NCBI RefSeq assembly: GCF_002150765.1
Contig: NZ_MUYM01000052.1
Coordinates: 17,115 to 81,114 of the forward strand
Direction of reading: 5' to 3'
Length of the DNA stretch: 64,000 nucleotides
From: Lentzea kentuckyensis
Lineage (GTDB): Bacteria > Actinomycetota > Actinomycetes > Mycobacteriales > Pseudonocardiaceae
The notes beneath the pieces are model-generated. The model worked only from the letters and a program-made list of their open reading frames with translations, did not search any database and was not told the DNA's origin. The first letter of the stretch is position 1. The number at the start of each line of letters is the position of its first letter. The translations under genes and the position numbers were made by a program. Below, piece after piece: positions 25,083 through 32,696 of this stretch.

Positions 25083-26018
25083 ATGACCCACACCACCACG
25101 CACACGGTCATGATCGGTGCCCCCGCCAAGGTGGTGTACGACCTGATCGCGGACGTGACGCGCTGGCCGTACATCTTCGGGCCCACGGTGCACGCCGAGG
25201 TGTTCGAGACCGACGGGGCCACCGAACGGTTGCGGCTGCACGCCTTCGCCAACGGTGACGTGCGCACGTGGACGTCTCGCCGTGAGCTGGACTCGGCGAA
25301 CCTGCACGTCAAGTTCGAGCAGGAGCGTTCGGCGGCGCCGGTGAAGTCGATGGGAGGGGAGTGGCGCATCGTGCCGATCGCCGACTCGGCGACGCGCGTC
25401 GACCTCCTGCACCACTTCACCACCGCGCAGCCGGAAGCCGTCGATCTGGTCCTGAAGGCGGTGAACAACAACAGCGACGCCGAGCTCGCGGCGCTCAAGC
25501 GCGCCGCCGAGCTCGGCGACGACTACGACAAGTACGTGCTGTCGTTCTCGGACAGCATCACGATCCATGCGACCCGCAGGGACGTCTACGAGTTCCTGTA
25601 CCGGTCGGACCTGTGGCCGCAGCGGTTGCCGCACGTCGCCCGGCTCGACCTCACCGAGGCCGTCACCGGTGTGCAGTCCATGGAGATGGACACGCGCAGC
25701 CCGGACGGCTCGATCCACACGACGCACTCCGTGCGGGTGTGCACTCCGCACGACACGATCGTCTACAAGCAGACCAGGACGCCGCCGATCATGGCCGCGC
25801 ACGTCGGCCGGTGGACGTTGCGGGACATCGGCGACGGCATCGAGGCCGGCATCGAGGCGACCTCGCACCACACCGTCGTCATCCGTCCCGAGGTCGTGCC
25901 GGAGGTGCTCGGCCCGGACGGCACGATCGAGCGCGCACGTGAGCTGATCCGCCACGCGCTGGGGACGAACAGCCTCACGACCCTGCGGCACGCCAAGGAG
26001 TTCGCCGAGAACGGGTGA
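25083..26018 (+). CDS. Didomain polyketide aromatase/cyclase
   Basis: 311 residues with two SRPBCC (START-like) halves: residues 1-150 (TTTHTVMIGAPAKVVYDLIA) and about 155-311 (SDSITIHATRRDVYEFLYRS). This is the layout of didomain aromatase/cyclases such as those of the actinorhodin type, which set the first ring of the poly-beta-ketone. ACACGGGGAC precedes the ATG. It probably acts right after chain release-competent folding on the ACP. No ketoreductase of the classic C-9 type is obvious nearby. Confidence 0.93.
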   Translation: MTHTTTHTVMIGAPAKVVYDLIADVTRWPYIFGPTVHAEVFETDGATERLRLHAFANGDVRTWTSRRELDSANLHVKFEQERSAAPVKSMGGEWRIVPIADSATRVDLLHHFTTAQPEAVDLVLKAVNNNSDAELAALKRAAELGDDYDKYVLSFSDSITIHATRRDVYEFLYRSDLWPQRLPHVARLDLTEAVTGVQSMEMDTRSPDGSIHTTHSVRVCTPHDTIVYKQTRTPPIMAAHVGRWTLRDIGDGIEAGIEATSHHTVVIRPEVVPEVLGPDGTIERARELIRHALGTNSLTTLRHAKEFAENG

Positions 26019-26046
26019 CCCGCCGGGTTTGAGGAGGTGATGGGCG

Positions 26047-26232
26047 ATGGGGTTGGTCGGGGTGGACCTGCTGACCGCCGCGGCCCGTGCCGCGAGCCGC
26101 AACGGGCTCTACGTGGTGTCGATGTACCTGGAGAAGGCCGCGGTCGAGCACCAGCGCAAGGGATGTCCCTCGGAGGTGGCGCCCTGTGCTTACGAGATCG
26201 AGGCCTCCCGCGTGCTGCTGTCGGGGTTCTAG
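26047..26232 (+). CDS. Small protein of unknown function (61 aa)
   Basis: 61 residues starting 9 bases after AGGAGG; the stop TAG is directly followed by the ATG of the next gene. The sequence begins MGLVGVDLLTAAARAASRNG, then a Tyr/Met/Glu-rich stretch and KGCPSEVAPCAYEIEASRV with two cysteines. I do not recognise it. Strong ribosome site and tight packing between PKS genes argue that it is real. It may be a small partner of the citramalate-synthase-like protein after it. Confidence 0.6.
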   Translation: MGLVGVDLLTAAARAASRNGLYVVSMYLEKAAVEHQRKGCPSEVAPCAYEIEASRVLLSGF

Positions 26233-26928
26233 ATGAAGCTCTACGACATCTCGCTGCGGGGAACCAAACCGGGCAGGATCGGGTTGTCCGTCACCGACAG
26301 GCTGGTCGCGGCACGGCGACTCGACGCGCTCGGCGTCACGTTCGTCGACGGAGGCAGGCCGGGCCGCTGGTTCTACGCCAGGGCCGCGATCGAACTCCGG
26401 TTGCGGGCCGCCACCCTCATCGCCTCCGGCAGGCCGGAGGACCTCACCGCACTGCTCGCCGCGGAAACGCCCGCGGTGGCGATAGTTGTTCAGGGGCACG
26501 GCTTCTCGATTCTCCGAGAGGCCGTGCGTCAACTCGTGCGCGCCGAACGACGAGTGATCGTCGAGGCGCGGGACTTCTTCGACGGCTGGCTGATCGACCC
26601 CGAACACGCTTTGGAGGTCGTGCTGACAGCCGCCGAGGCTGGGGCGGAAACCGTGCTGCTGCACGACACCGCGGGTGCGTTGTGGCCAGACCAGATCGGC
26701 GAGATCGTCGGGTCGGTCGCGGAAACCGGTGTGCCCCTTGGTTTCGGTTGTCCCGACGACGGCGGATCGGCGGCGAAGCAGCTGTTCGCGGCCGATGCGG
26801 GAGCTGGGCTCGTACAGGGGTCCTACGCCGACGTTCGAGGTGGCCTCGATCGGGCCGTTTCACCATTGCCCTGTCCGAGATTGGAGCAGACCGTGTCCGC
26901 ACAGAAGGCGATTGGAGGTGTCCGATGA
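26233..26928 (+). CDS. Compact citramalate-synthase-like (DRE-TIM) protein with altered metal site
   Basis: 231 residues, far shorter than CimA or LeuA (above 500), with only the TIM-barrel part. YDISLRGTK, LGVTFVDGGRPG, DFFDGWLIDPEHALEVVL and VLLHDTAGAL follow the citramalate-synthase pattern (YDTTLRDG, LGVDYIEGGWPG, HFFDGY, DTNGG). The second Asp of LRDG is Gly10, and the metal-binding HxH is G172-C-P174 in LGFGCPDDGG. Either it catalyses a different reaction or it has lost catalysis. It overlaps KS-alpha by ATGA. A link to starter-unit supply is inferred from context only. Confidence 0.65.
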   Translation: MKLYDISLRGTKPGRIGLSVTDRLVAARRLDALGVTFVDGGRPGRWFYARAAIELRLRAATLIASGRPEDLTALLAAETPAVAIVVQGHGFSILREAVRQLVRAERRVIVEARDFFDGWLIDPEHALEVVLTAAEAGAETVLLHDTAGALWPDQIGEIVGSVAETGVPLGFGCPDDGGSAAKQLFAADAGAGLVQGSYADVRGGLDRAVSPLPCPRLEQTVSAQKAIGGVR

Positions 26929-28193
26929 GTCGTCGCGCCGTCATCACCGGGGTGGGCGTGGTCGCACCTGGTGGCATCGGAACGAAGGCGTATTGGAAAC
27001 TGCTGTCCGAAGGGCGTACGGCGACTCGCATCATCACGCACTTCGACGCGTCTCCGTACCGCTCGCGCATGGCGGGTGAAGCGGACTTCGACCCAGTTCG
27101 CGAAGGCCTTACGCCGCAGGAGATCCGCAGGCTCGACCGGGCCGCGCAGTTCGCGGTCGTCGCGGGCAGGGAGGCGATGTCCGACTCCGGCATCGAGTTC
27201 GACCAGCTCGACCCCGGCCGCATCGGTGTCTCGCTCGGCACCGCGGTCGGGTGCACGACCTCGCTGGAGCGCGAGTTCATCGTCGGCTCCGACCGGGGCA
27301 AGTACTGGGAGGTCGACCAGTCCTACGCCGTCCCGCACCTCTACGACTACTTCACGCCGTCCTCGATGGCGACGGAGCTGGCGTGGACCGTGGGCGCCGA
27401 AGGTCCGGTCTCGGTGGTCTCGACCGGGTGCACCTCGGGGTTGGACTCGGTGGGTTACGCCGCCGAGCTGATCATGGAGGGCTCCGCGGACGTCGTCGTG
27501 ACCGGCGGCACCGAGGCTCCGCTGTCCCCGATCACCGTGGTGTGCTTCGACGTCATTCGCGCGTCGAGCACCCGCAACGACGACCCCACCACCGCGTGCC
27601 GTCCGTTCGACAAGACCCGCGACGGCCTGGTGCTGGGCGAGGGTTGCGCGATCATCGTGCTCGAGGAGCTGGAGCACGCCCGCGCTCGCGGCGCGCACAT
27701 CTACGGTGAGGTCGCCGGCTTCGCCTCGCGGTGCAACGCCTACCACATGACGGGCCTGCACCCCGAGGGCATCGAGATGTCCGACGCCATCAACATCGCG
27801 CTGAAGCAGGCGCGGGCGGACGCCACGGACGTCGGGTACATCAACGCGCACGGCTCGGGCACCAAGCAGAACGACCTGCACGAGACGGCGGCGTTCAAGC
27901 GGTCGTTGGGCGCGCACGCGTACAAGACCCCGGTCTCCGGCTTCAAGTCGATGATCGGGCACTCGCTCGGCGCGATCGGTTCGCTGGAGATCGTCGGCTC
28001 GCTGCTGGCGTTCGAGGAGGACCTCATCCCGCCGACGGCGAACCTGCACGAGCCGGACCCCGAGTGCGACCTCGACTACACGCCGCTGGTCGCGCGCGAG
28101 AAGAAGGTGAACACGGTGCTGACCGTGGGCAGTGGTTTCGGTGGATTCCAGAGCGCCATGGTGCTCAAGAAGGTGGAAGGGGCAGGCCGGTGA
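26925..28193 (+). CDS. Type II PKS ketosynthase alpha (KS-alpha)
   Basis: 422 residues. Catalytic Cys169 lies in VSVVSTGCTSGLDS; the histidine motifs are INAHGSGTKQND and SMIGHSLGAIGS. It starts at ATG 26925 inside an ATGA overlap with the preceding gene (GGAGG upstream) and ends in a GTGA overlap with CLF, so KS-alpha and CLF are coupled to give equal amounts. Together with CLF and ACP it builds the poly-beta-ketone by repeated malonyl condensation. Confidence 0.97.
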   Translation: MSRRAVITGVGVVAPGGIGTKAYWKLLSEGRTATRIITHFDASPYRSRMAGEADFDPVREGLTPQEIRRLDRAAQFAVVAGREAMSDSGIEFDQLDPGRIGVSLGTAVGCTTSLEREFIVGSDRGKYWEVDQSYAVPHLYDYFTPSSMATELAWTVGAEGPVSVVSTGCTSGLDSVGYAAELIMEGSADVVVTGGTEAPLSPITVVCFDVIRASSTRNDDPTTACRPFDKTRDGLVLGEGCAIIVLEELEHARARGAHIYGEVAGFASRCNAYHMTGLHPEGIEMSDAINIALKQARADATDVGYINAHGSGTKQNDLHETAAFKRSLGAHAYKTPVSGFKSMIGHSLGAIGSLEIVGSLLAFEEDLIPPTANLHEPDPECDLDYTPLVAREKKVNTVLTVGSGFGGFQSAMVLKKVEGAGR

Positions 28194-29404
28194 CTCGCGC
28201 GGTGGTGACGGGAATCGGCATCGCGTCGCCGAACGGGCTGGGGCCGACCGCGTACTGGCGGGCGACCCTGCACGGGGAGGCGGCGATCAAGCCGATCACC
28301 CGGTTCGACAGTGCCAACTACTGGGCGAAGATCGCCGGTGAGGTGCCGGGCTTCGAGGCAGGCCGGCACCTGCAGGGCCGGCTGCTGCCGCAGACGGACC
28401 ACATGACGCGGTTGACGCTGGTGGGCACGGACTGGGCGTTGCGCGGCGCGGGTGTGCAGCCCAACGACATCCCGGACACCGACATCGCGGTGATCACCGC
28501 GGCGACGGCGGGCGGGTACGAGTTCGGTCAGCGGGAGCTGCAGAAGCTGTGGCACCAGGGCCCGGAGTACGTCTCGGCGTACCAGTCGTTCGCGTGGTTC
28601 TACGCGGTCAACACGGGCCAGATCTCCATCCGTCACGGCACACGCGGTCCCGGCGCGGTGGTGGTGTCCGAGCAGGCCGGCGGCATCGACTCCATCGGGC
28701 ACGCTCGTCGTCAGCTGCGCAAGGGCGTGCAGCTGGCGTTGACGGGCGGCATGGACTCCTCGCTCTGCCCGTGGGCGTGGGTGGCGCACCAGGCGTCGGG
28801 TTGCCTGTCCCGCAACAACAACCCGAAGCGCGCCTACCTGCCGTTCGACCGCGACGCCTCCGGGTACGTCGCCGGTGAGGGCGGCGCGATCATGGTGCTG
28901 GAGACGCCGGAGTCGGCGGCCGGGCGTCCAGGCACCCGGATCTACGGCGAGATCGTCGGGTACGCCTCGACGTTCGACTCGCGGATGCCGTCGCGGGAGC
29001 CGGGGCTGAAGCGGGCGGCCGAGCTGGCGTTGCGCGACGCCGGCATGGACGCCTCGGAGATCGACGTGGTGTTCGCCGACGCGGCGGGCATCCCCGAGCT
29101 CGACAAGGCGGAGGCCGAGGCGATCAAGGGCATCTTCGGGCCGTTCGGCGTGCCGGTGACGGCGCCGAAGACCATGACCGGGCGGCTGTTCGCCGGCGGC
29201 GGGTCCCTGGACGTGGCGTCGGCGATCCTCTCCATCTACTGGAGCGCGATCCCGCCGACCGTCAACGTCGAGAACCCGGTGCCGGAGTACGAGATCGACC
29301 TCGTGATGAACGAGGCGCGGCACGGCAAGGTCAAGGCCGCTCTGGTGCTCGGGCGCGGCAAGGGCGGGTTCAACTCCGCGATGGTGGTTCGCGAGTACAG
29401 GTGA
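28190..29404 (+). CDS. Type II PKS chain length factor (KS-beta)
   Basis: 404 residues from GTG 28190. The KS active-site cysteine is replaced by glutamine (Gln162 in VVVSEQAGGIDS), the hallmark of KS-beta/CLF proteins; that Gln supports malonyl decarboxylation and priming. The gate region reads SAYQSFAWFYAVNTGQISI, similar to actinorhodin-type factors, but chain length cannot be fixed by eye. It forms a heterodimer with KS-alpha. A stable hairpin follows before the acyltransferase gene. Confidence 0.96.
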   Translation: MTRAVVTGIGIASPNGLGPTAYWRATLHGEAAIKPITRFDSANYWAKIAGEVPGFEAGRHLQGRLLPQTDHMTRLTLVGTDWALRGAGVQPNDIPDTDIAVITAATAGGYEFGQRELQKLWHQGPEYVSAYQSFAWFYAVNTGQISIRHGTRGPGAVVVSEQAGGIDSIGHARRQLRKGVQLALTGGMDSSLCPWAWVAHQASGCLSRNNNPKRAYLPFDRDASGYVAGEGGAIMVLETPESAAGRPGTRIYGEIVGYASTFDSRMPSREPGLKRAAELALRDAGMDASEIDVVFADAAGIPELDKAEAEAIKGIFGPFGVPVTAPKTMTGRLFAGGGSLDVASAILSIYWSAIPPTVNVENPVPEYEIDLVMNEARHGKVKAALVLGRGKGGFNSAMVVREYR

Positions 29405-29412
29405 AGTCATGC

Positions 29413-29449
29413 CTCAAGGCCGTGAAGGTGTCTCCTTCACGGCCTTGAG
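29413..29449 (+). terminator. Hairpin between CLF and acyltransferase genes
   Basis: CTCAAGGCCGTGAAGG and its complement, perfect 16-bp arms around a 5-base loop, starting 8 bases after the CLF stop. It is followed by CCGTTTC rather than a strong T-run, and may attenuate transcription into the acyltransferase gene or protect the PKS mRNA 3' end. Confidence 0.6.
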
Positions 29450-29468
29450 CCGTTTCTGGAGGCGTGTC

Positions 29469-30386
29469 GTGGATGTAGCACTGATGTTTCCGGGCCAGGG
29501 ATCGCAGTACCCGCGGATGGCGGCGTCGCTGTACGGCACGGACGCCGTGTTCACCTCGGTGATCGACGAGGTGGTCGAGCTGTTCGGCGAAGTGGGTTCC
29601 GTCGCCTGTGAGGACTGGCTGTCCGGGGCCGATGTCGATCACGTGTCCCGTGCGCAGCCGTTGCTGTTCGCGGTCGACTACGCGTTGGGGCGCATGGTGT
29701 TGTCGTGGGGTGTCAAGCCGGTCGCGTTGATCGGGCACTCCGCGGGTGAGGTCGTCGCGGCTACTTTGGCCGGCGTTTTCTCGTTGGAGGACGCGGTGTC
29801 GCTGGTGCGGGACCGGGTGGTGTCGGCCGTGTCGATCCCGTCCGGCGGGATGCTGGCGGTGGCGGCCTCCGAGGCCGAGCTGCTGCCCTATCTGGCCGGT
29901 GACGTGGCGATCGCGGCGGTCAACTCCGCCCGGCAGACGATGCTGGCGGGGTCCGACGAACCGTTGGCTCTCGTCCGGGCGCGGCTGGAGGCGGACGAGT
30001 TCATCGTGGTGACCGTGCCGGCCACCACACCGTTCCACAGCCCGGCGATGCAGCCCGCCGTGGACGAGGCCCTGTCCGCGTGGAACGTCTCGCCTTCCGC
30101 GCCGCGCATGCCGGTGTACTCCGGGTATACCGGCACGTTGATGACCCCGGAGGACGCGTTGTCCGCTCGGTTCTGGACTCGTCAGCTGACCGACGCCGTC
30201 TACTTCGGACCGGCGTTGAACGACCTGCTGGCGATGTACGACGTGCTGCTGGTCGAGGCCGGTCCCGGTCAGACCCTGACGTCCTTCGCGCGCCGGACGA
30301 AGGCAGTGCGGCACGGGGCTTCGCAGGTGTTGCCGTTGCTGGACGCCGCGGATTCCGTCGAGGCTGCTCGCGCTCGCCTGGTCTAG
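29469..30386 (+). CDS. Acyltransferase (malonyl/acyl-CoA:ACP type)
   Basis: 305 residues from GTG 29469, with GGAGG 6 bases upstream; an upstream in-frame start would place the hairpin inside the gene. VALMFPGQGSQYPRM is the N-terminal FabD-like oxyanion loop; the nucleophile is Ser91 in LIGHSAGEVV; the second motif is TTPFHSP rather than the HAFH typical of malonyl-specific ATs. Most type II PKSs borrow the fatty-acid MAT, so a dedicated AT (as DpsD in daunorubicin, ZhuC in R1128) points to starter-unit handling or editing. Confidence 0.88.
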   Translation: MDVALMFPGQGSQYPRMAASLYGTDAVFTSVIDEVVELFGEVGSVACEDWLSGADVDHVSRAQPLLFAVDYALGRMVLSWGVKPVALIGHSAGEVVAATLAGVFSLEDAVSLVRDRVVSAVSIPSGGMLAVAASEAELLPYLAGDVAIAAVNSARQTMLAGSDEPLALVRARLEADEFIVVTVPATTPFHSPAMQPAVDEALSAWNVSPSAPRMPVYSGYTGTLMTPEDALSARFWTRQLTDAVYFGPALNDLLAMYDVLLVEAGPGQTLTSFARRTKAVRHGASQVLPLLDAADSVEAARARLV

Positions 30387-30394
30387 CACGTATA

Positions 30395-30428
30395 AAAGGG
30401 CCGCCCTCTGCTGGGAGGGCGGCCCTTT
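30395..30428 (+). terminator. Terminator of the PKS operon
   Basis: AAAGGGCCGCCCTC / GAGGGCGGCCCTTT with a 6-base loop, 8 bases after the acyltransferase stop. Confidence 0.9.
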
Positions 30429-30438
30429 GGCGGATCTT

Positions 30439-30501
30439 CTAGTCGATGCCGCGGACGATGTGGTCTTCGTTCTCGGGTGGTGTTGTTTCGTTGTTTTCCA
30501 T
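30439..30501 (-). CDS. Possible 20-residue peptide gene
   Basis: ATG 30501 to TAG 30439 encodes MENNETTPPENEDHIVRGID, an acidic Asn/Glu/Pro-rich peptide. GGAA lies 6 bases upstream, and the palindrome at 30528-30545 precedes it. It could be a real short peptide downstream of the cyclase gene or chance; no homologue is known to me. Confidence 0.25.
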   Translation of the reverse strand: MENNETTPPENEDHIVRGID

Positions 30502-30527
30502 ACGTTCCAAGGTAAGTACGGTGATTC

Positions 30528-30545
30528 AGCTCTCACTTGAGAGCT
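30528..30545. promoter_or_regulatory. Palindrome overlapping the cyclase stop codon
   Basis: AGCTCTCA-CT-TGAGAGCT, perfect 8-bp arms, ends at the stop codon of the leftward cyclase and lies 27 bases before the possible peptide start. It could be an operator or a short hairpin. Confidence 0.35.
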
Positions 30546-31320
30546 AGTCGTCGAGCAGGGCGACGGCCCTGGTCCAGCCCGCGCCGGCCCCCTTGATCTT
30601 CACCGGGAACGCGACGACGGTGAACCCGAAGGCCGGCAACGCCTCCAGGTTCGCGAGCCGTTCGATCTGGCAGTACTCGCGGTCGCGGCCGGCGAAGTGC
30701 GCGGGCCACAGCACGCTCTCGTCCTTGGTCGTCAGGTAGCGCTTGACGATGTCCGGGAACGGCGCGTCGAGGCTGAACGCGTCGGTGGCGATCACCTTGA
30801 CTCCCAGGTCCAGCAGGAAGTTCGTGGCGGGCCCGTCGAGTCCGGTGTAGTCGGTGAAGTAGGTCTGGGTGCCCGCGTGCTCGGCGGCGCCGGTGTCGAG
30901 GATGACGATGTCCATCGGCTTCGGCGTGTAGCCGATCCGGGCGAACTCCTTCTCCAGCACCTCGACGCCGATGACGCCGGTGCCGTGGCCGCGGACGTCG
31001 AGCTTCACGCCGGGGTTGTGGAACCACTCCAGCGGCATCTCGTCGATGTGGCGCGGGATTCCGCTGCCGTACGTGGTTTTCGAGCCGTAGTGGCTCGGGG
31101 CGTCCACGTGCGTGCCGGTGTGCGAGGTGAGGCTGATCCGGTCCAGCGTCAGGAACTCGGAGTCCCGCAGCACGGACACGTCGAACTCGATGCCGAGCCG
31201 TGCCTTGAGCTGCTCGGCCATGTGTTCGGCACCCTGGGCGGCCGTGAGCACCTCGTGCGTCACCGGGTCCGCTTCGTACGCGGATGCGTCAATGTGGGAA
31301 GACAGATCGATGATGCGCAT
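30544..31320 (-). CDS. Cyclase-family protein (kynurenine-formamidase-like fold)
   Basis: 258 residues of the Cyclase/KynB family (PF04199). The metal-binding signature is SLTSHTGTHVDAPSHYG, and WFHNPGVKLDVRG and FLLDLGVKVIATDA are further conserved blocks. Family members hydrolyse formamides or act as cyclases or hydrolases in polyketide pathways. ATG 31320 is chosen; its ribosome site is weak. It is divergent from the ABM monooxygenase. A role in ring closure or ester/epoxide processing of the product is inferred, not shown. Confidence 0.85.
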   Translation of the reverse strand: MRIIDLSSHIDASAYEADPVTHEVLTAAQGAEHMAEQLKARLGIEFDVSVLRDSEFLTLDRISLTSHTGTHVDAPSHYGSKTTYGSGIPRHIDEMPLEWFHNPGVKLDVRGHGTGVIGVEVLEKEFARIGYTPKPMDIVILDTGAAEHAGTQTYFTDYTGLDGPATNFLLDLGVKVIATDAFSLDAPFPDIVKRYLTTKDESVLWPAHFAGRDREYCQIERLANLEALPAFGFTVVAFPVKIKGAGAGWTRAVALLDD

Positions 31321-31342
31321 GGACCGAGCCTGGCGGGCGTTC

Positions 31343-31359
31343 CTTGAGCACGTCTCAAG
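31343..31359. promoter_or_regulatory. Operator-like inverted repeat between cyclase and monooxygenase genes
   Basis: CTTGAG-CACGT-CTCAAG in the 96-base divergent gap. It shares the half-site CTTGAG/CTCAAG with the element at 9627 but has a shorter spacer. It may bind the same regulator. Confidence 0.45.
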
Positions 31360-31416
31360 ACGCGGTGTGCATGGTTTTGGGGAGCTGACACCGTTTCCTG
31401 CAGGGGAGTGCCTGGC

Positions 31417-31707
31417 ATGATCACCTTCGTCAACCGCTTCACACTCACCGGTGACCCCGAGGAGTTCGAGAAGGCCTTCGACGAGACGGCGGCCTTCCTG
31501 CGCGCGCAGCCGGGCCTGATCAAGTACACGCTGTCGCGCCAGCTGGACGACCCGGCGTCGTACGTCAACATCGCGTTGTGGGAGAGCGCCGACGCGCTGC
31601 GTGCCGCCTTGGCGCACCCGGACTTCGGCAACCACGCCAAGGCGATGCGGGGCCTCGCCGAGTCGTCGGGTGCGATCTTCGCGCCGCGCCTCTCGTTCGA
31701 AGCCTGA
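31417..31707 (+). CDS. Antibiotic biosynthesis monooxygenase (ABM) domain protein
   Basis: 96 residues; ATG 31417 has GGGGAG 9 bases upstream. A single ferredoxin-like ABM domain: FVNRFTLTGDPEEFEKAFDE, then QPGLIKYTLSRQ and SYVNIALWESADALRAALAHP. Members such as ActVA-Orf6 oxidise anthrone-type aromatics to quinones without cofactor; others only resemble them. It overlaps the next gene by one base (TGATG), so the two are co-translated. Confidence 0.85.
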   Translation: MITFVNRFTLTGDPEEFEKAFDETAAFLRAQPGLIKYTLSRQLDDPASYVNIALWESADALRAALAHPDFGNHAKAMRGLAESSGAIFAPRLSFEA

Positions 31708-32696
31708 TGGGTCCTCTCGCGGGTTTGCGGGTCGTCGAGTTCGGCGGCATCGGACCCGGTCCGCACGGTGCGATGCTGCTCGCGGACCTCGGCGCGGAGG
31801 TCGTGCGCGTCGAGCGTTCGTCCGGCGGCCTGTCCGTAGTGCCGGACGCCTCCCGCGACTTCCTGTTGCGCGGCAGGCGTTCGGTGTCCGCGGACCTGAA
31901 GTCCGCGGAGGGCCGTGCTTCGGTGCTGTCGCTGATCGCCGCCGCCGACGTGGTGATCGAGGGCTTCCGCCCCGGGGTGCTGGAACGGCTGGGGCTGGGG
32001 CCTTCCGACTGTCTCGCGGTCAATCCCGGGCTGGTCTACGCGCGGATGACCGGCTGGGGCCAGTCCGGACCCCTGGCTCCGCGCGCGGGCCACGACATCA
32101 ACTACCTGTCGGTGACCGGGATGCTGCACGCGATCGGCAAGCCGCCGCTGAACCTGGTCGGCGACTTCGGCGGCGGCTCCCTGTACCTGGTGGTGGGCGT
32201 GCTGGCGGCGTTGTGGGAACGCCAGCGCACCGGTGTCGGTCAGGTCGTGGACGCGGCGATCGTCGACGGGGTGGCGTCGCTGGCGCAGATGATCTGGTCG
32301 ATGAAGGCGCAGTCGGTGTGGGAGGACTCGCCGGACGCCAACCTGCTCGACGGCGGGTGCCCGTTCTACTCGATCTACGAGTGCGCGGACGGTCGTTCGG
32401 TCGCCGTGGGGTCCTTGGAGCCGCAGTTCTACGCGTTGTTGTTGTCCGGCTTGGGGTTGTCCGCGGACGATCTGCCGGCTCAGCTTGACCGCGACGGATG
32501 GCCGTTGCTGCGCAAGACGTTCGCCGAGATGTTCCGCACGCGGACCCGCGACGAGTGGGCGGAGGTGTTCGCGTCGTCCGACGCGTGCGTGACACCGGTG
32601 CTGACCTTGGAGGAAGCGGCCTCGCACCCGCACCTGGTGGCACGCGGCGTGTTCACTTCGGACGGTGCCGCCGCTCCGGCACCTCGCTTTCTATAG
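31707..32696 (+). CDS. CoA-transferase family III / alpha-methylacyl-CoA racemase-like protein
   Basis: 329 residues of the CaiB/BaiF family, closest in pattern to alpha-methylacyl-CoA racemase: H129-D130 in RAGHDINYLSVTG and D153 in LVGDFGGGSLYLVVG correspond to the racemase acid/base residues. It lacks about 30 C-terminal residues compared with the usual 360. Racemases of this kind epimerise 2-methylacyl-CoA esters. With the KSIII-like protein and dedicated AT it would fit supply of a branched starter such as 2-methylbutyryl-CoA; this is inference. It shares a CTATAG double stop with the convergent epoxide hydrolase. Confidence 0.85.
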   Translation: MGPLAGLRVVEFGGIGPGPHGAMLLADLGAEVVRVERSSGGLSVVPDASRDFLLRGRRSVSADLKSAEGRASVLSLIAAADVVIEGFRPGVLERLGLGPSDCLAVNPGLVYARMTGWGQSGPLAPRAGHDINYLSVTGMLHAIGKPPLNLVGDFGGGSLYLVVGVLAALWERQRTGVGQVVDAAIVDGVASLAQMIWSMKAQSVWEDSPDANLLDGGCPFYSIYECADGRSVAVGSLEPQFYALLLSGLGLSADDLPAQLDRDGWPLLRKTFAEMFRTRTRDEWAEVFASSDACVTPVLTLEEAASHPHLVARGVFTSDGAAAPAPRFL

